64,000 bases of DNA from Lyophyllum atratum (taxonomy: Eukaryota; Basidiomycota; Agaricomycetes; Agaricales; Lyophyllaceae): NCBI GenBank assembly GCA_014905825.1, contig JACGCN010000019.1, forward strand, positions 868,001 to 932,000, read 5' to 3'. Under the pieces are notes generated by a model. It made no database searches. It was not told the DNA's origin and saw nothing but the letters and a program-made list of their open reading frames with translations. The translations under genes were made by a program, and so were the position numbers. Below, in pieces: positions 10,809 through 22,256 of this stretch (the stretch's first letter is position 1; each line of letters opens with the position of its first letter).

Positions 10809-11901
10809 CAGCATACCTCTCGACCAATGAGCGATTATCTACGTACCATCCATTGCTTTTCGAATGTTAACTGTCGTACTGGGAGGTTTACAGATTATGG
10901 CGGTAGAAGAACATATTTTATTTCCAATTCTACCGGCTCAAATGCTTCCCGCGATCTGAGATGTAGAATCATGCGATCCCGTTTGATATCAGATACTCGC
11001 GATCTCACTTCCGGTCTGGCACCCCTAATTCTTCCGTTTCAAATCATGCCAACCATATGCCATCACAATAACTCCCCTATCCAAATTACACCACGTCAGC
11101 TGGCGAGGAGTATGGACATCATAAGTATTCATGGCTTTAGTCCATGCCTTTATCGCCTCTCTCTACATGAGGCGAGCATGAAGTCTGGAAGATTCAGGCC
11201 AGTCCACACTGACTATACGGTACTCGTAGGTTTTCATTCTATAGCAGATCACAACTACCACCACTTGGACACACGCATGCGACCCATGTGCTTGACTCTT
11301 CCGTTGCTATCGGTATATGTTTATTGCTTTGTAAGTTCCTTCACATGTTACACTCCTGCTGCTCAATTATAATCCGTACAGCCAAGGCAAAAACCGATGC
11401 CGACCATCACTCGCTCATATGCTTATTTTTTGCCGCGTGCCAACCCTACCCTTTTTTGGAAGATGGGCAAAGGGCACATGGCCTATGAAATTTACGATGG
11501 TTTGACTGGTCGCTGCGATCCTGAAATTATATTTGAGGGTATATGATATATCATCGCTGTGATTTGGATGACCAGGTGTGCCCAGGCCTGGCACACATTA
11601 TTCACAAGCTTCACCGACGTGTCTGCCACTCCTACAACCGTATGATTGACCTTCGCGTACCGGAGATTTAGAGGAAGGATTGTAAAAGTATTTGGACCCA
11701 ATCTCAGATCAAGACCCTGTGACGTGCAGTTGAGATTAAGATCAGGCACATTTAGAGTATCTAGGTTTGCCATCAATTCTCATACATGGCTTAAAATAGA
11801 CATCCGCGGATGCAGGAGACCAGGCCCGCGATTGCATTCTACACATTGTTTGCGGTCCGTCAGTTATCTATTCTGTAGACACAGAGTTCAACTCACCTGC
11901 T
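10809..11901. other. Unassigned stretch inside the element
   Basis: No supported gene. The plus strand has an open frame from the ATG at 10827 to 11372 (181 codons), but its composition looks random. On the minus strand, 11492-11776 is open and starts MANLDTLNVPDLNLN. It could be an exon of a decayed gene, but I found no convincing joins. Confidence 0.3.
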
Positions 11902-12616
11902 TCAATTACGCCTGGCCCAGTCACTATCTTCTCCCATTAAGTATCTGCAAAATGCCTCGTCTGAATCATATCCTTCCTCATCGCTTACAAGTTGGTCTTC
12001 GGAGTCGCTACCAAGTTGGCCTTGCGAGTCAGACTCATCAGACTCAGAGGGTGGGGAGGATGGGGGAAGAGGGGAGTATTGAGTGATGGGAGACCCTGGA
12101 TGCAACTGAGAGTTACTTGGATTACTACTCCCGGCCGTGATCACCACATTCTCCCGAGCGTAGAACCGAGGAGGGAATGATCCAGAATTTTTTAGGCCCT
12201 CGCTATTCTTCTGAGGTTGTAGCGGTGCATCCTGCAAAAACAAACGACGAGGCATCATAGTCCAGGGTCGACTGTGCAGGTCGACTTCGGGACAGGATGG
12301 TTCTACCGTGGATGCCTGCTTGACTTCGACATTTCCAGAGGAAGTGGGCATAGGTAAAGAGTCAGTAGGCGGCAATGACTGGCCTGCGTCTGTATGCCCT
12401 GCAACATCTGCCTTTTCCTGTTGTTTGGGTCGTATTCTACGTCTACAATTCCCGTTCAGCACAGTTCCTTGAAGTGCAAAATCCAGTGACTTACGCCTGT
12501 GCATACAAACGCGCCTTTTCACGACACTGTTCAATGTTCCGTGCGTAGTATCTGCTGTTTGCCTGCCGGTGCCGCACTTTACGCTGTTTCTCCGTAAATC
12601 TTTGGCGCCCAGCCAT
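11902..12616 (-). CDS. Basic-domain cargo protein (RxRQAxxRYYARN type)
   Basis: Starts at the ATG at 12616: MAGRQRFTEKQRKVRHRQANSRYYARNIEQC is readable, a strongly basic helical N-terminus. An intron of about 55 bp (GTAAGT...TTGTAG, about 12440-12495) leads to RRRIRPKQQEKADV. A Pro/Ser-rich middle follows, then an acidic C-terminus (SDSEDQLVSDEEGYDSDEAFCRYLMGEDSD) ending at 11902. The basic helix resembles the N-terminal motif of many short agaricomycete proteins of unknown function. It could bind DNA, but no leucine zipper is obvious. An alternative reading frame upstream of 12616 is not needed. The promoter carries tandem GATA-like repeats at 12723-12766. Confidence 0.5.
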
Positions 12617-13559
12617 ATTTCTTTTGGCAGCCAAGCAGACGGTTTGATGATGAAAGCAGATGAATCAGGAAAGTTGGCGAGACAAATATATGCGTAGTGT
12701 GGAATTGTGGACCGTGGAAATGTTTGTGATAAGTTTGTGATAAGTTTGTGATAAGTTTGTGATGAGAATAGGTGTTCGACACCACATTGCCCCCCTTCCA
12801 CAAAGAAATTCAATGATCAGCAATGCTCAGATGCAATCTAATGTATTGTACTTTGTGTATCCAAAAGCGTCGTAGCAAAGTTCATCCTCTGCGGGGAGCA
12901 CAATTTGAACCCATTGGTGTGAGAGATTGTTCACCCCGCCATATACACATTACTTCATTGCAAACCGTCCAAACCATGACACCCCAGCTCAAGGAAGGGT
13001 ATATTGTTGAAATCTGATTGAAAATCAGAGGCGTTGATTTTTCACTATTTCACCTCCGGGGGGAGGGGATTTTCAAAAGGAATGTTATAAGACCTGGGAA
13101 TGTAGTTGAATACATTGCCCCCACCCCACGGTACTGCAGGTTCTGGGTATACTCAAATGTGGAAGGAGGCAGGCACGGCTGAAATACATGAACCATGGCC
13201 AGCGCGCCATGTTTCTATAATAGTCAATCCCGTTTCAAGACTTCAAAGTGCCGTCCCCAATGCCCTCTCCAGGAAACCCGTTCAGAAGTGTCTATATCAC
13301 ATTTGTAATGCCTCTATTCATCCGCTTTCGTTGACCTATGTAACATAACTTCTGAGACTCCAACCCAGAGCTTACTTCCCGTTCCGACCGCGTAGGGTAG
13401 AACCTAATTGTGGCACGCAGAGCGAGTTGAAAAGAACGCCCCCAGTTCTTTTCAACAGCGATACACCTTTCGTAAGTGCGAGAAAGCTTTGAAATAGAAA
13501 GGGGCTGAAAGTCCGGACTCTTTCGAAAGTTTACACATTGCGCGACAGTTCCGACGAGC
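12617..13559. other. Unassigned stretch: promoter with tandem repeats, then nothing supported
   Basis: Upstream of the basic-domain gene. Contains the 11-bp tandem repeats annotated separately. From about 12830 to 13559 I see no gene that I can support on either strand. Confidence 0.35.
12723..12766. promoter_or_regulatory. Four 11-bp tandem repeats with GATAAG cores
   Basis: TTTGTGATAAG occurs three times in a row, followed by a fourth copy TTTGTGATGAG. Each exact copy contains GATAAG, the core bound by fungal GATA factors. The array lies about 110-150 bp upstream of the ATG of the basic-domain gene at 12616. Function as a regulatory site is inferred from position and motif only. Confidence 0.5.
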
Positions 13560-14490
13560 GAATACATGCATTTTTTGGCTTCGGAATACAGGATGCTGAG
13601 CTACGATAAACGCGAACAGATGTGCTAGTTACGTTACTCATCATCGTCATCCCTTCGGTGCCAAATACAACCGTGTCGTTATTAGGGGAGGACCCTTCCG
13701 CGACGGTGTACCCGCTGAGGCTGGAACTCTGGTACACACCGAATCTCGAAATCGCCAGATGCGGCCTCTACATTGTCAGGAAGAGCCTGGACCATGATAG
13801 CCTTTTGACGTCGCATCGCGCCCATGGCACTGCATCCACGGCACCATTGATGATCCTCTCCCACTGGCTGTTGGACAGCCGCTTCACCAACCGGTAGAGG
13901 TGCGATATTGACTTGGGATCCGCAAGAACGGTGGATGGTAGTCGGGGTAAAGTGGTCCGGATTGTCGCCCGCTGTCTTTCGAAAAAATCACCCGCTGGTT
14001 ATGTGAGTGGTAGGAACTCCCCCGAATACCATCGAGAAATAGCACGTTGAGACTGCCGTTGATTAGCATTTCGAAGTAGGGACGGAAGACAGATAGTTAC
14101 TCACAGCTTGAATAGCGGTGAATAGCTGTCGACCTACATCCCAAACACATGTTGAGACGGTGGGTCAAGTCCTCAGACGGCACTCACCAATTTCTTCACA
14201 ACCGTCTCAAGCCATAACTTGAGCGTCTGTCGGTAAATGTTTGATCAGATTTCTTTGATCCGGTGTTCGTGAAGGGAGATTTGGCCCTGGATGAACATCC
14301 GATCAGAGAATTTCAAACTCCGCTTATCAGCGAAGCCTTTGCCTCCCGCCTCTAAGTGCCCGCTCAACACACCGGCCCTGTACCTCGCAGCCTTCCTCGC
14401 AACGAGATCATGAATGAAGGTCCCCCATATCGTTTCGTTCGCCCATGCTAGTTGACAGGTATTGTGATGTTCTGCTTCTTGTAGGTGGAG
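13560..14490 (-). pseudogene. Decayed unknown gene with CGA-to-TGA stop
   Basis: A minus-strand frame reads QLAWANETIWGTFIHDLVAR and continues AGGKGFADKRSLKFSDRMF to LHEHRIKEI. It then meets TGA at 14245-14247 and continues in the same frame as SNIYRQTLKLWLETVVKKL into a good GTGAGT intron and LFTAIQA. The stop replaces what would be Arg if the codon were CGA. Further downstream, near 13900-13980, possible exons end in stops that I could not bridge. No ATG is clear at the 5' end. The family is not recognised. It lies inside the KDZ element. Confidence 0.5.
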
Positions 14491-14552
14491 TCATAAAAAA
14501 AATTGCAGCACGCCGATCATCCGTCGGCCTCTCCGACTTTTTTTTCGCGTGG

Positions 14553-14560
14553 TATATAAT
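14553..14560 (+). promoter_or_regulatory. TATA box of the large cargo gene
   Basis: TATATAAT lies about 170 bp before the ATG at 14726. Between them is a plausible 5'-UTR intron (GTGAGT at about 14641, TGTAG at about 14694). Spacing from the TATA box to a start site near 14585-14600 is reasonable. Assignment is by position only. Confidence 0.45.
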
Positions 14561-14725
14561 CGCAACATGGGAGCACCAATTCTCCACAATCGCCCATTCA
14601 GCCCACTTGCCACTGCGCCCGTCGCCCGCACATCTGTTCTGTGAGTTATCTACGCGCTGGACTCCTATCATCTCTGACCTCTTTTATCTGTAGCATCGCT
14701 CGTATCCCTTTTGCAAGGCTAAAAG

Positions 14726-17700
14726 ATGACCCCACCAGGATACTATGAACAGGATTTGACGCTCCCCGGACGGCCGGCTTGCCTTCCTAAGCTGTTCCAG
14801 GCTTTTCACCACCCGCTCCGCGCTCACATATCCTATTCTGGGCGGTCCGTCATATACCGGCAGAAACTAACAAAGGAAGCCATGACTGAGGCTCTGAAGG
14901 TGGAGATGCAACTGGAGATTCCACAGGGAACCGTACACGAAGTCGCAAATGCCGGTGAGCACCTTTCTTTCTTTCCATCTCAACCAGTGGTAACGCGCGT
15001 TAGGTTATTTGGAGTTAAAGGACGGTGATTTTCTGTTCTCAAGGGACGTAGATGGAGAAAGCCCGACGCTTCCAACGAGCCCTCATATACTGAAGTCTCA
15101 GACGAGCTGGTCAGTCAGAATGACTTCCGGCGGCAAGAGTTTGCGCGATGGGAAGCCCACCATGTCAAGTTCGCGGGCCACATACGATACTGTGTAGTCA
15201 AGGATAAGGTCGATCCTGCGCACTGGGAAACCGTTGACAGCGACTTCATCAATGCCCCTCCTGCTGACAAGACCAAGAAGAAACCAAAAAAGCAGGCAAA
15301 AGGCCGTTCAAAACCCAGTGAGTTTCTGAGACCTCGTTTCGTTATGTGTGCTCACCTACCGTCAACAACCAGAAATGACACGAAATCTGAAGCCCAAGAC
15401 TAAAGCAAAGAAAACAAAGCACAAGTCGAAGAAGGACGTCCACATAACTTGGACGGAGCAGTACGAGACGAGTTCTGAAGACATATCATCATTGTACGAG
15501 TCTCAATGGAGTTCAGAAAGTGGTCAGTATGTTCTCGAACCCAGCTGTTGTGTACACTAACCAGGAATTTCAGGTTCAGACTCGCAAGTAGCATCCGGCC
15601 CACCGGAGAAGGAAAGGCTAGTCTTTGATGGGGTGGTGCTCACAACCAGGAATCAAGAGGGACAGAACTCCAAGTCTGGTGGTGGTTTGGAGACGGAGAG
15701 CCAGCAGATTTCGGACATGGGAGAGGAGCGGGGTTTGCCAGTACAAGAAGATGACCCAGGTTTCGACGCCGAGGATGAGCTCGAGTCAGAAGAGGAGATG
15801 GGTACATCTCTTGACAACTGTCGTTATACCAATGACTCACAGTTCAACAAAGCGGACCTCACAGGAACCAAGAGGAAGGAGCCAGAAGCAATTTCCGACA
15901 CAGGTGAGTTATCGTTTCACACCGGCAGTCCAACATGCACCCAAAGCGTGCTGACCTTACGAACTAAAGCAGAACCGGCGAGAAAGAAAGGAAAAATGTC
16001 CGATATAGGGGTGTCAATCCACGGTATGTCGTCCTTTTCACTGGTTAGTAGTAGACTTAAGAAATTGTACAGCCGACACCGGGGCCGCATACCGCAAGAC
16101 ATATGTTGCCCTCACTAAACTTGCCGGCCATATTACAAACAATTCAGATGTACCAGCGGGCAACACCTCACACAATGCTGATGGTATGGTGGACGACGGC
16201 ATGGCAGATGACGGTATGGCAGAAGATGGTATACTCATTGTGGAACGGGAACGTCCTCATCGGCGCAGAATGGGTGAGTACAATTATAGCAACTTGTCAG
16301 AGCAATACGTTGAAGTTACGGACAGCGTTCAAGATGCTGGATGATATATCTATGGATAGCATCAGCAGTGAACTAGAAGAAGTCAAGACTGACTGCTTCG
16401 ACCTCTTCACGTCCTACCATGATGACGATACAGCCGCATCAATGTTGTCGAAGGGATATGCCGCTATATCATCCGCCATCACAGGCAGCACGACCCACTT
16501 CTCCGGCATGAAGGACATCGCTAACCTATGGCTCGGCCTACGACAACTGGCCTCCCACCAGGCGCGGTCGTCCATCTCCTCACGTCAGGAGCGCCGCAGT
16601 ATAATGATGACCAACTATGTTGCATGGTACTGGCTCGACGTCTTTATCGCCAAGAAGTGCGATATGATCTCGCAGGGCGGTGACGCAGACGGCTACCAAT
16701 GGCTGGCGAGGCTCATGCTCACCGTTGATTTGTTCATACGGCAGCAAAGCCCGTCACACGTTTTTATTCCTGGTGAATTCTCCCCCGAACTACCCGGAAC
16801 ACCGTATCTGTGCAAGAACCGCTGGTTGCACCGGAAACCAGAAACCGCATTTAGACAGGGTGCAAATAAGCTCATTATCTCGGACGTCATCCGCCACTGG
16901 CTTTCATTCCCTTCCGATGACTACCGATACAAGTCCTGGTTTATTGGCGCCATACTGAAGGTGGTTGGGGAAGACATGTTGATTATGGACCGTGTATGGA
17001 AGACTCATCAGACTCTCACCAAAGGGTCCTTGATGGAAACACGGGCGAAGGATGTCACGGAGGCGGATGCCATACCATTTCTCCGTGCCCTTGCCGCCCA
17101 TCCACTTGCGGACCACGAATCCCCGCAGAGGAAGGCACTTTCCATGGCGACAATAATGAGGGAAGCAACATACTACACGGCTCAAGGCAGCACCCCGAGT
17201 AGACCCCCGATCCACAGCCTTCCCCCAGCGATTGCGCATATTGGGCAAGAGAGGCTGGCGCTGTTTGATTCTTTTTTGAAGGGGACACTGGATTTCTTTT
17301 ATGGGAACAGACCTGATCCAGAACATGCCGCCCTCCACACGCAGCTGGCCAACGCTCCCGACCGATTCTTGCCATTCCGTGAACATGCGCCATCGAGACG
17401 TAACATCCTTGTGGGGCATGGTCCGTTCTCCAAACACTACGCACGCACCAGAGAGGGGTTCTTCAGTGCGCTGATATGGCGAGGGGTGACATTTTCATCC
17501 GAATTCGCTTTATCCACCGAAAACCCGACACTGTTCCATTCCCTCGACCACTGGAACCAAGTTAAAATCGATCTCAATAAACCAGAAACATACTTTTGTA
17601 GAAAGGATGCCTATGGAGTCCCAATCGCAGAAAGGTCTACCGATCTCGTTTCAAAGTACTGGAGGGCGAGTGAGACGTTCAAGTGGGAAGAGCTCACCAA

Positions 17701-18154
17701 AGACGGGCCAGTTAAATTCGAAGATTGCTGGAAATGGCTTTCTGGAGGACGACCAACACGCTTCTATCAACTTGGGCCATTGTCAGCGTACCTTCTCACC
17801 TGTGACTACGTTTATGCAGGGGTGGTACTGCCGCCGACGATCGAGGAGATGGCGCGCACAATTCGAACAATCAACAAAGGGGCCGTCAATGGCCTCAACA
17901 AACTTGGTCTGTTGTATTCCGTGTCTTGGCCGGCCGAAGCGATGATGGACGTCCAACCAACTCGAGGGGATGTAGAGGTTGAAAAGGTGCAGCGTGGGTT
18001 GCAGAGCATATACGATAGGATGGACAGGCTTCTGAGACCAGGGGTGAAGAGAGACGTTGGGTTGGATCTCATAATGGTTGAGCACACCTTGTGCAAGTTC
18101 TCGCGCGCGCTGAAAGATGGTTTATTACATGACCTCGTAATGACAGGACTGTAG
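14726..18154 (+). CDS. Large unknown cargo protein (possibly frameshifted at about 16342)
   Basis: The ATG at 14726 (MTPPGYYEQDLTLPGRP) opens a multi-exon gene. Exon 2 reads GRRWRKPDASNEPSYTEVSD and RRQEFARWEAHHVKFAGHIR. A long charged, disordered region with Lys-rich and acidic stretches (KTKKKPKKQAKG, EDELESEEEMG) follows. This frame runs into TGA at 16342-16344. The adjacent frame is open from there to 18154 and encodes about 600 residues of compact sequence (WLGLRQLASHQARSSISS, FIPGEFSPELPGTPYLC, GHGPFSKHYARTREGFF, TRFYQLGPLSAYLLTCDY). No intron that I can see joins the two frames cleanly. The junction may be a 1-nt frameshift, an unusual intron, or a boundary between two genes. Family not recognised. 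It is the largest cargo of the KDZ element. Confidence 0.55.
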
Positions 18155-18600
18155 ACTAGATACAATTAATAATCAGGAAGAGGTGGAAGACCAGACTGCG
18201 ATTATGACTGGCAACGGTTATTGGACAAGTCCAACAGATGACATCATACCGCTGCGCAATTCTGTAAAATGCGCTGTCTCATGACGTCATACCTCCCGAC
18301 AAATACCTTGAAATCTTATCCGTTGACATTATGGCTACAACAAAATATCTGATGGCTCGAGGTCGCTCGCATACCAACTGCCGGGGCTTACCTGTCACCC
18401 TTGCCCGTCCTTGCCCGTCGCTCGCACACCCTGTCCCAGCCCCATGCGAGTTCCTCCGACTGCCAAGGCTTGCAGCACCGGTGTCCAAGTCCTTGTTGTT
18501 GGCGGGGGCATGGTGAGGGGACGGGTCGGCATTTTGGGAATGATGACGCGGGCCACGTACCTCGTTGATGGCCGGAACATGGTGGGGCTGCCCGTTGCCC
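18155..18600. other. Unassigned GC-rich stretch
   Basis: Downstream of the large cargo gene. The minus-strand frame at 18279-18605 is open but has low-complexity GC-rich content, and I cannot support it as coding. Confidence 0.3.
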
Positions 18601-19533
18601 AGCACCGGTCCCTGGCTGTCGGATGTCCTTCACCATCTCACATCCCTCTGGAAGGAGAGGAGGGCGCCATGTTGTTCGTTGAGCCGTAGATATAGACAAT
18701 ACATCTGTGAACACAAACGGTCATCAGTTGAAAAGACAAAGAAAACAACAGGAAGACTTACCTTGAGGGTTCCTGGGAACGGGTGCGGCGACCGAACACA
18801 TGCAAGCCCGCCTGAAATCTTCTAGACCGTCCCTCACCTAGACCATCCCTCACCGTCTCACATCCCTTTTGGAGGGGAGGAGCGCGCCGCTTCGTTCAGG
18901 TAGCCATAGAAGTAGAAAATACGCCTGTAAATGCAAAAGGAGTACATCAGTATAGGTATATGACAGAAAAGGCGAAGGATACAAGTGAAATACCTACTTA
19001 GGTGGGTCCTGGGCGTGCTGGCGGCGAGCGGATGCATGAGCGATGGTGGCAAGAGGCGGGAGATAGCAAGGACTTGGGCGCGGCGATCAGTCAGCGCATG
19101 ACGCATGTCATGTGACTGATTGGTTGATGCAGCACCGCCTCCGAGTCGTTATCTCCCTCTCCCCGCCTCCTAAGTACCACCGCCCGTCTGGGCAACGCGC
19201 CGAAGGAAACTCGATCCCGGGACTCCATCGGCACGGGTCTCTTACCTTCTACCTCCTACCACCGCCCGTTCCTCGTCGCTCGCTGCCACGGTGCCCAGGA
19301 TTGCTCAAGGTAAGTTTTACTCTGTATTTCTTTTTGTTCTATGTCTGCTCAGTCGTACTCATCGATATCGCTTGCATTTACAGCTATTTTTTCCATATCT
19401 AGGACTCAAGAAACGAGACGGCGCACTCCTTCCTCACAGGGATGTGAGACCGCGGAGAGAGGGCTGGCAGACCCCTGGTGGGGGAAGCCGCCAAGGTGCG
19501 TCTGCTAGGCCCTGTTCGGCCGCCGTTTATTAA
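18600..19533. repeat. Three diverged copies of a two-exon module, in both orientations
   Basis: The module is an exon ending near a donor, a 55-75-bp intron, and a second exon encoding a conserved tail. Copies: minus, about 18600-18790, tail LYLRLNEQHGALLSFQRDVR; minus, 18840-19106, tail LLLWLPERSGALLPSKRDVR; plus, 19127-19533, tail PYLGLKKRDGALLPHRDVR. The plus copy gives a complete 113-residue frame from the ATG at 19127 (MQHRLRVVISLSPPP) with an intron at 19310-19383. It is head-to-head with the second copy, whose ATG is at 19106. Family unknown. It may be a small duplicated gene or a decayed nested element. Confidence 0.5.
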
Positions 19534-20372
19534 CCATGCAATGTTTTATTCGCAGACTACCTCTACTTGGAAACCTGACATTGCCCTTCTCCCCTCTAAC
19601 CTGGATGCGAGACAGAGATCGGGACAGGGAAACCTCTGGTACCCGCCCTTGGCCATTTGGTGGGGCAAGACGATGGTGCCTGGCGCCTGTCTTGGGGGAC
19701 GAAATCAGCGGGCACAGGTCACATCGGAACGCACCAACGCGGGGCCTTACCCCTACGTTGGCTTGTACGGACGCGCGGGGTTCAAGCCCCTGCGTCTCCG
19801 CGGTCCGTTCTCTAACTCACACCAAACTTGCGATCGAACTGGACCCCCCATGCACTCAGCCTTCAACACCTCGATCCCCGCCGCACAAGCCCTCAACTTT
19901 CTCGAGGCCTGGTATCTGCACCATGACAGATAGTCGGAGGGCATGGGCCACTGGGAGGAGGTACCGTCAGACCTGCGAACATGCATACTGTTCTATGCGT
20001 TGGCGACGACGGACACGGGTGGGGCCTTAAGCACTATGTACCTATGTAGATTAGGAGATGTATATCGTGTTCATCGGTGACGATGAATGCGATGGTGCAT
20101 GTAGATTAGTTTGTATACATTGCGGTCGTCGACAACGAGAAATACGGATAGGGACACAAGTACGGGTCCTATTCGTCGGTGAATTCTAAGCATCGGGATG
20201 TATACATACTTATATACGTATAGCATATCTACAAGTGATTTTGCCACGCCATGTGTACCGTTTGTGGCAATTCCTGAATGTTGAGGAATGTGGCTGTGTT
20301 CCTCGACGTTCAGGAATTGCTTTTTACGGTCTCTGGCTTGTTTTCCGACCTCCGACCACTCATAAGTCGCTT
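19534..20372. other. Unassigned stretch before the Ulp1-type gene
   Basis: Two overlapping plus-strand frames (19478-19933 and 19536-20030) are open. I cannot support either as coding. From 20040 to 20230 the sequence is TA-rich (many GTATA and TGTATA runs). A 54-bp hairpin lies at 20267-20320. Confidence 0.3.
20267..20320. repeat. Hairpin palindrome, copy 1
   Basis: The left arm GCAATTCCTGAATGTTGAGG is complementary to the right arm, which ends CGTTCAGGAATTGC. The stem is about 23 bp with a loop of about 6-8 bases. The few mismatches are transitions of the TG/CG kind. A second copy lies at 27257-27311. It is about 50 bp upstream of the ATG of the Ulp1-type gene. Confidence 0.75.
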
Positions 20373-22170
20373 ATGGGGAGATCGCGTCAACGCAACAAAA
20401 ATTTTGAAGATGAGGAAGCCATACCTGCAGGTACCAAGAGATCCAGGAGGAAATTCGCTCAATTGAGGTATGATGGTTTCTCTGCTCTTGCCACCGATAT
20501 TGCTTATCTTTGGCCAGTGATGCGGAGCTTCTGGCGTACCACCAGGAGCAATATAGGAAGAAAAAACAAAGAAACGCCGGGCAAGTCGACTGCAGTTTAT
20601 ATATGTACCAAACTATCTCTGATTCTTTCGGAACAGGCGATCTTGCGAACAAAAACCAACCAGCATTCAAGATGTCGAGACAAGCCACACGGTTCCAACA
20701 ACTCCTGTTGTACGGAGGCCGCATACATCGTCCCACTCCGTATCCCCATCCGAAATTTTCCCATCGTCGCACATCACTCCCTCCCTAATTATTATGGCAA
20801 AAGATACTCTTGGGGTCACAGCAGGCGTGCTCCTGCCTGCCGGTCTTGTCCAACAAATGTCTCATCTGCACGACGACCTAGAAAACTGGATCCAGGTTTA
20901 TGACTTACAGGAGCTTCTTGTCGACGATGGCGACGATAGATACAAGGAGATTACCCGACTTCTTGAAGCTAAACTAACATCTGGATCTCTCCTGTCTTTT
21001 CACGAGGCCCAGGGCTTGAGACAGCGCGCAATTTCCGCCCACCAGATGGGAACAGGATTCAAGCGCAGATTCGATAGCCTCATGCAAGATTTCTCGGGTA
21101 CTTCATCAGAAGCTCAAAGACAGTTGAAGGATCGCCATATGCAGATTATCTGCCTTCAAAAGGCTGTCCAATCGGAGATGTACATTACCGATGTCGCTTT
21201 CCGGGCTTGGCTTCAAACATCCTCATCTGGTCTATCAAAGGTTCTGCAGGAGGTAAGATGTTCAATTGTTCAATGCTGTTCTTTCTTGAGCTTGTCCTTT
21301 CCAGTATATCAATCGGTTACCAGTGGACTGGCATAAGGACGATCTCGAGTATGATGACATTCAGAGGCTATCGCCGGAGACGTGGTTAAACGACAGCCTG
21401 GTGGATTACTTCATATGCCATCCGTCACCGCCCAAAGATGTCCTTTGCCTGTCGCCTCTGTTTTACACAAAGTACTTATCGAAGGAGCTGACTGATCGAG
21501 CCTGGGAGGGTGCTTGGAAATGGAGAGACAATCAGGTGTGGCGTCATCTTCTTCCCTCAACTACATTGTGATCGTTAACGCAGTCTTGCAGATTCAAAAA
21601 AGTATTGAATTCTTAAGGGTCATTCTCCTCCCGGTCAATGTGAACAAGTCTCATTGGGTGCTGATCCACTGTGATTTGGAGCGCCAAGTCATACGTATCC
21701 TGGATAGCTTGCCTTCAAATTACCAGAAGCAAATTGGCAACCACAACTGGCTGAAGAGTCGTCATGCTAAACTAGTGGAGGTGAGTTTCAGGTTTCTCAC
21801 GTAGAGCTGACGTTGATGACGCTTGTTTTAACACAGGGTATGAGAACTCTTGTTCAAAAGCTGAAGAAAAAATTTGGCTGCAGTCGGTTGAATTGGAACA
21901 TCAAACTGTTTGAGTGCTATCCTCATCATAAGGTATGTCCCCCATGTTTTACAGCTCGATACTCAAGCTCGATATAACGTAACAATCCAGGTTCCATTTC
22001 AGCAGAACACTAATGACTGCGGAGTCTACATCATAATATTTGCGAGACACCTGCAGTCTGGACTGGATGTTAATCATGCTTCTTTAGCACCCGGTGAAAG
22101 GATACCCGCAACTGTCACCAACTTGGATTACTTCCGTCTGCAGCTCCTTAACGAAGTGGCTCCCATGTAA
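20373..22170 (+). CDS. Ulp1-type SUMO protease (C48 peptidase) carried by the KDZ element
   Basis: Cysteine protease of the Ulp1/SENP fold, predicted to cleave SUMO or a similar modifier. It starts at the ATG at 20373 (MGRSRQRNKNFEDEE). Intron 1 (GTATGA...GGCCAG) and a GC-AG intron (GCAAGT...AACAG, about 20583-20637) keep the frame open into MAKDTLGVTAGVLLPAG. A helical middle follows. The catalytic domain begins LSPETWLNDSLVDYF. It shows the His in KSHWVLIHCDLE, the Asp in RILDSLPSN, and the Gln and Cys in FQQNTNDCGVY. Four more introns of 50-65 bp lie inside, and the stop is at 22168-22170. All catalytic residues are present, so the protease may be functional. Ulp1-like genes are, as I recall, reported in KDZ/Zisupton elements. 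Confidence 0.85.
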
Positions 22171-22256
22171 TATCTGGGTTGCTCTCCAATATATTTTGTT
22201 TTCTTATGATGTTTCGCCATGAATGGTTACATTGCTGACTGCCGCTATCTATTTAT

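Noticed and set aside
10827..11372. 181-codon plus-strand open frame with ATG
   Set aside because: Composition looks random, with no splice partners or known motif; probably chance.
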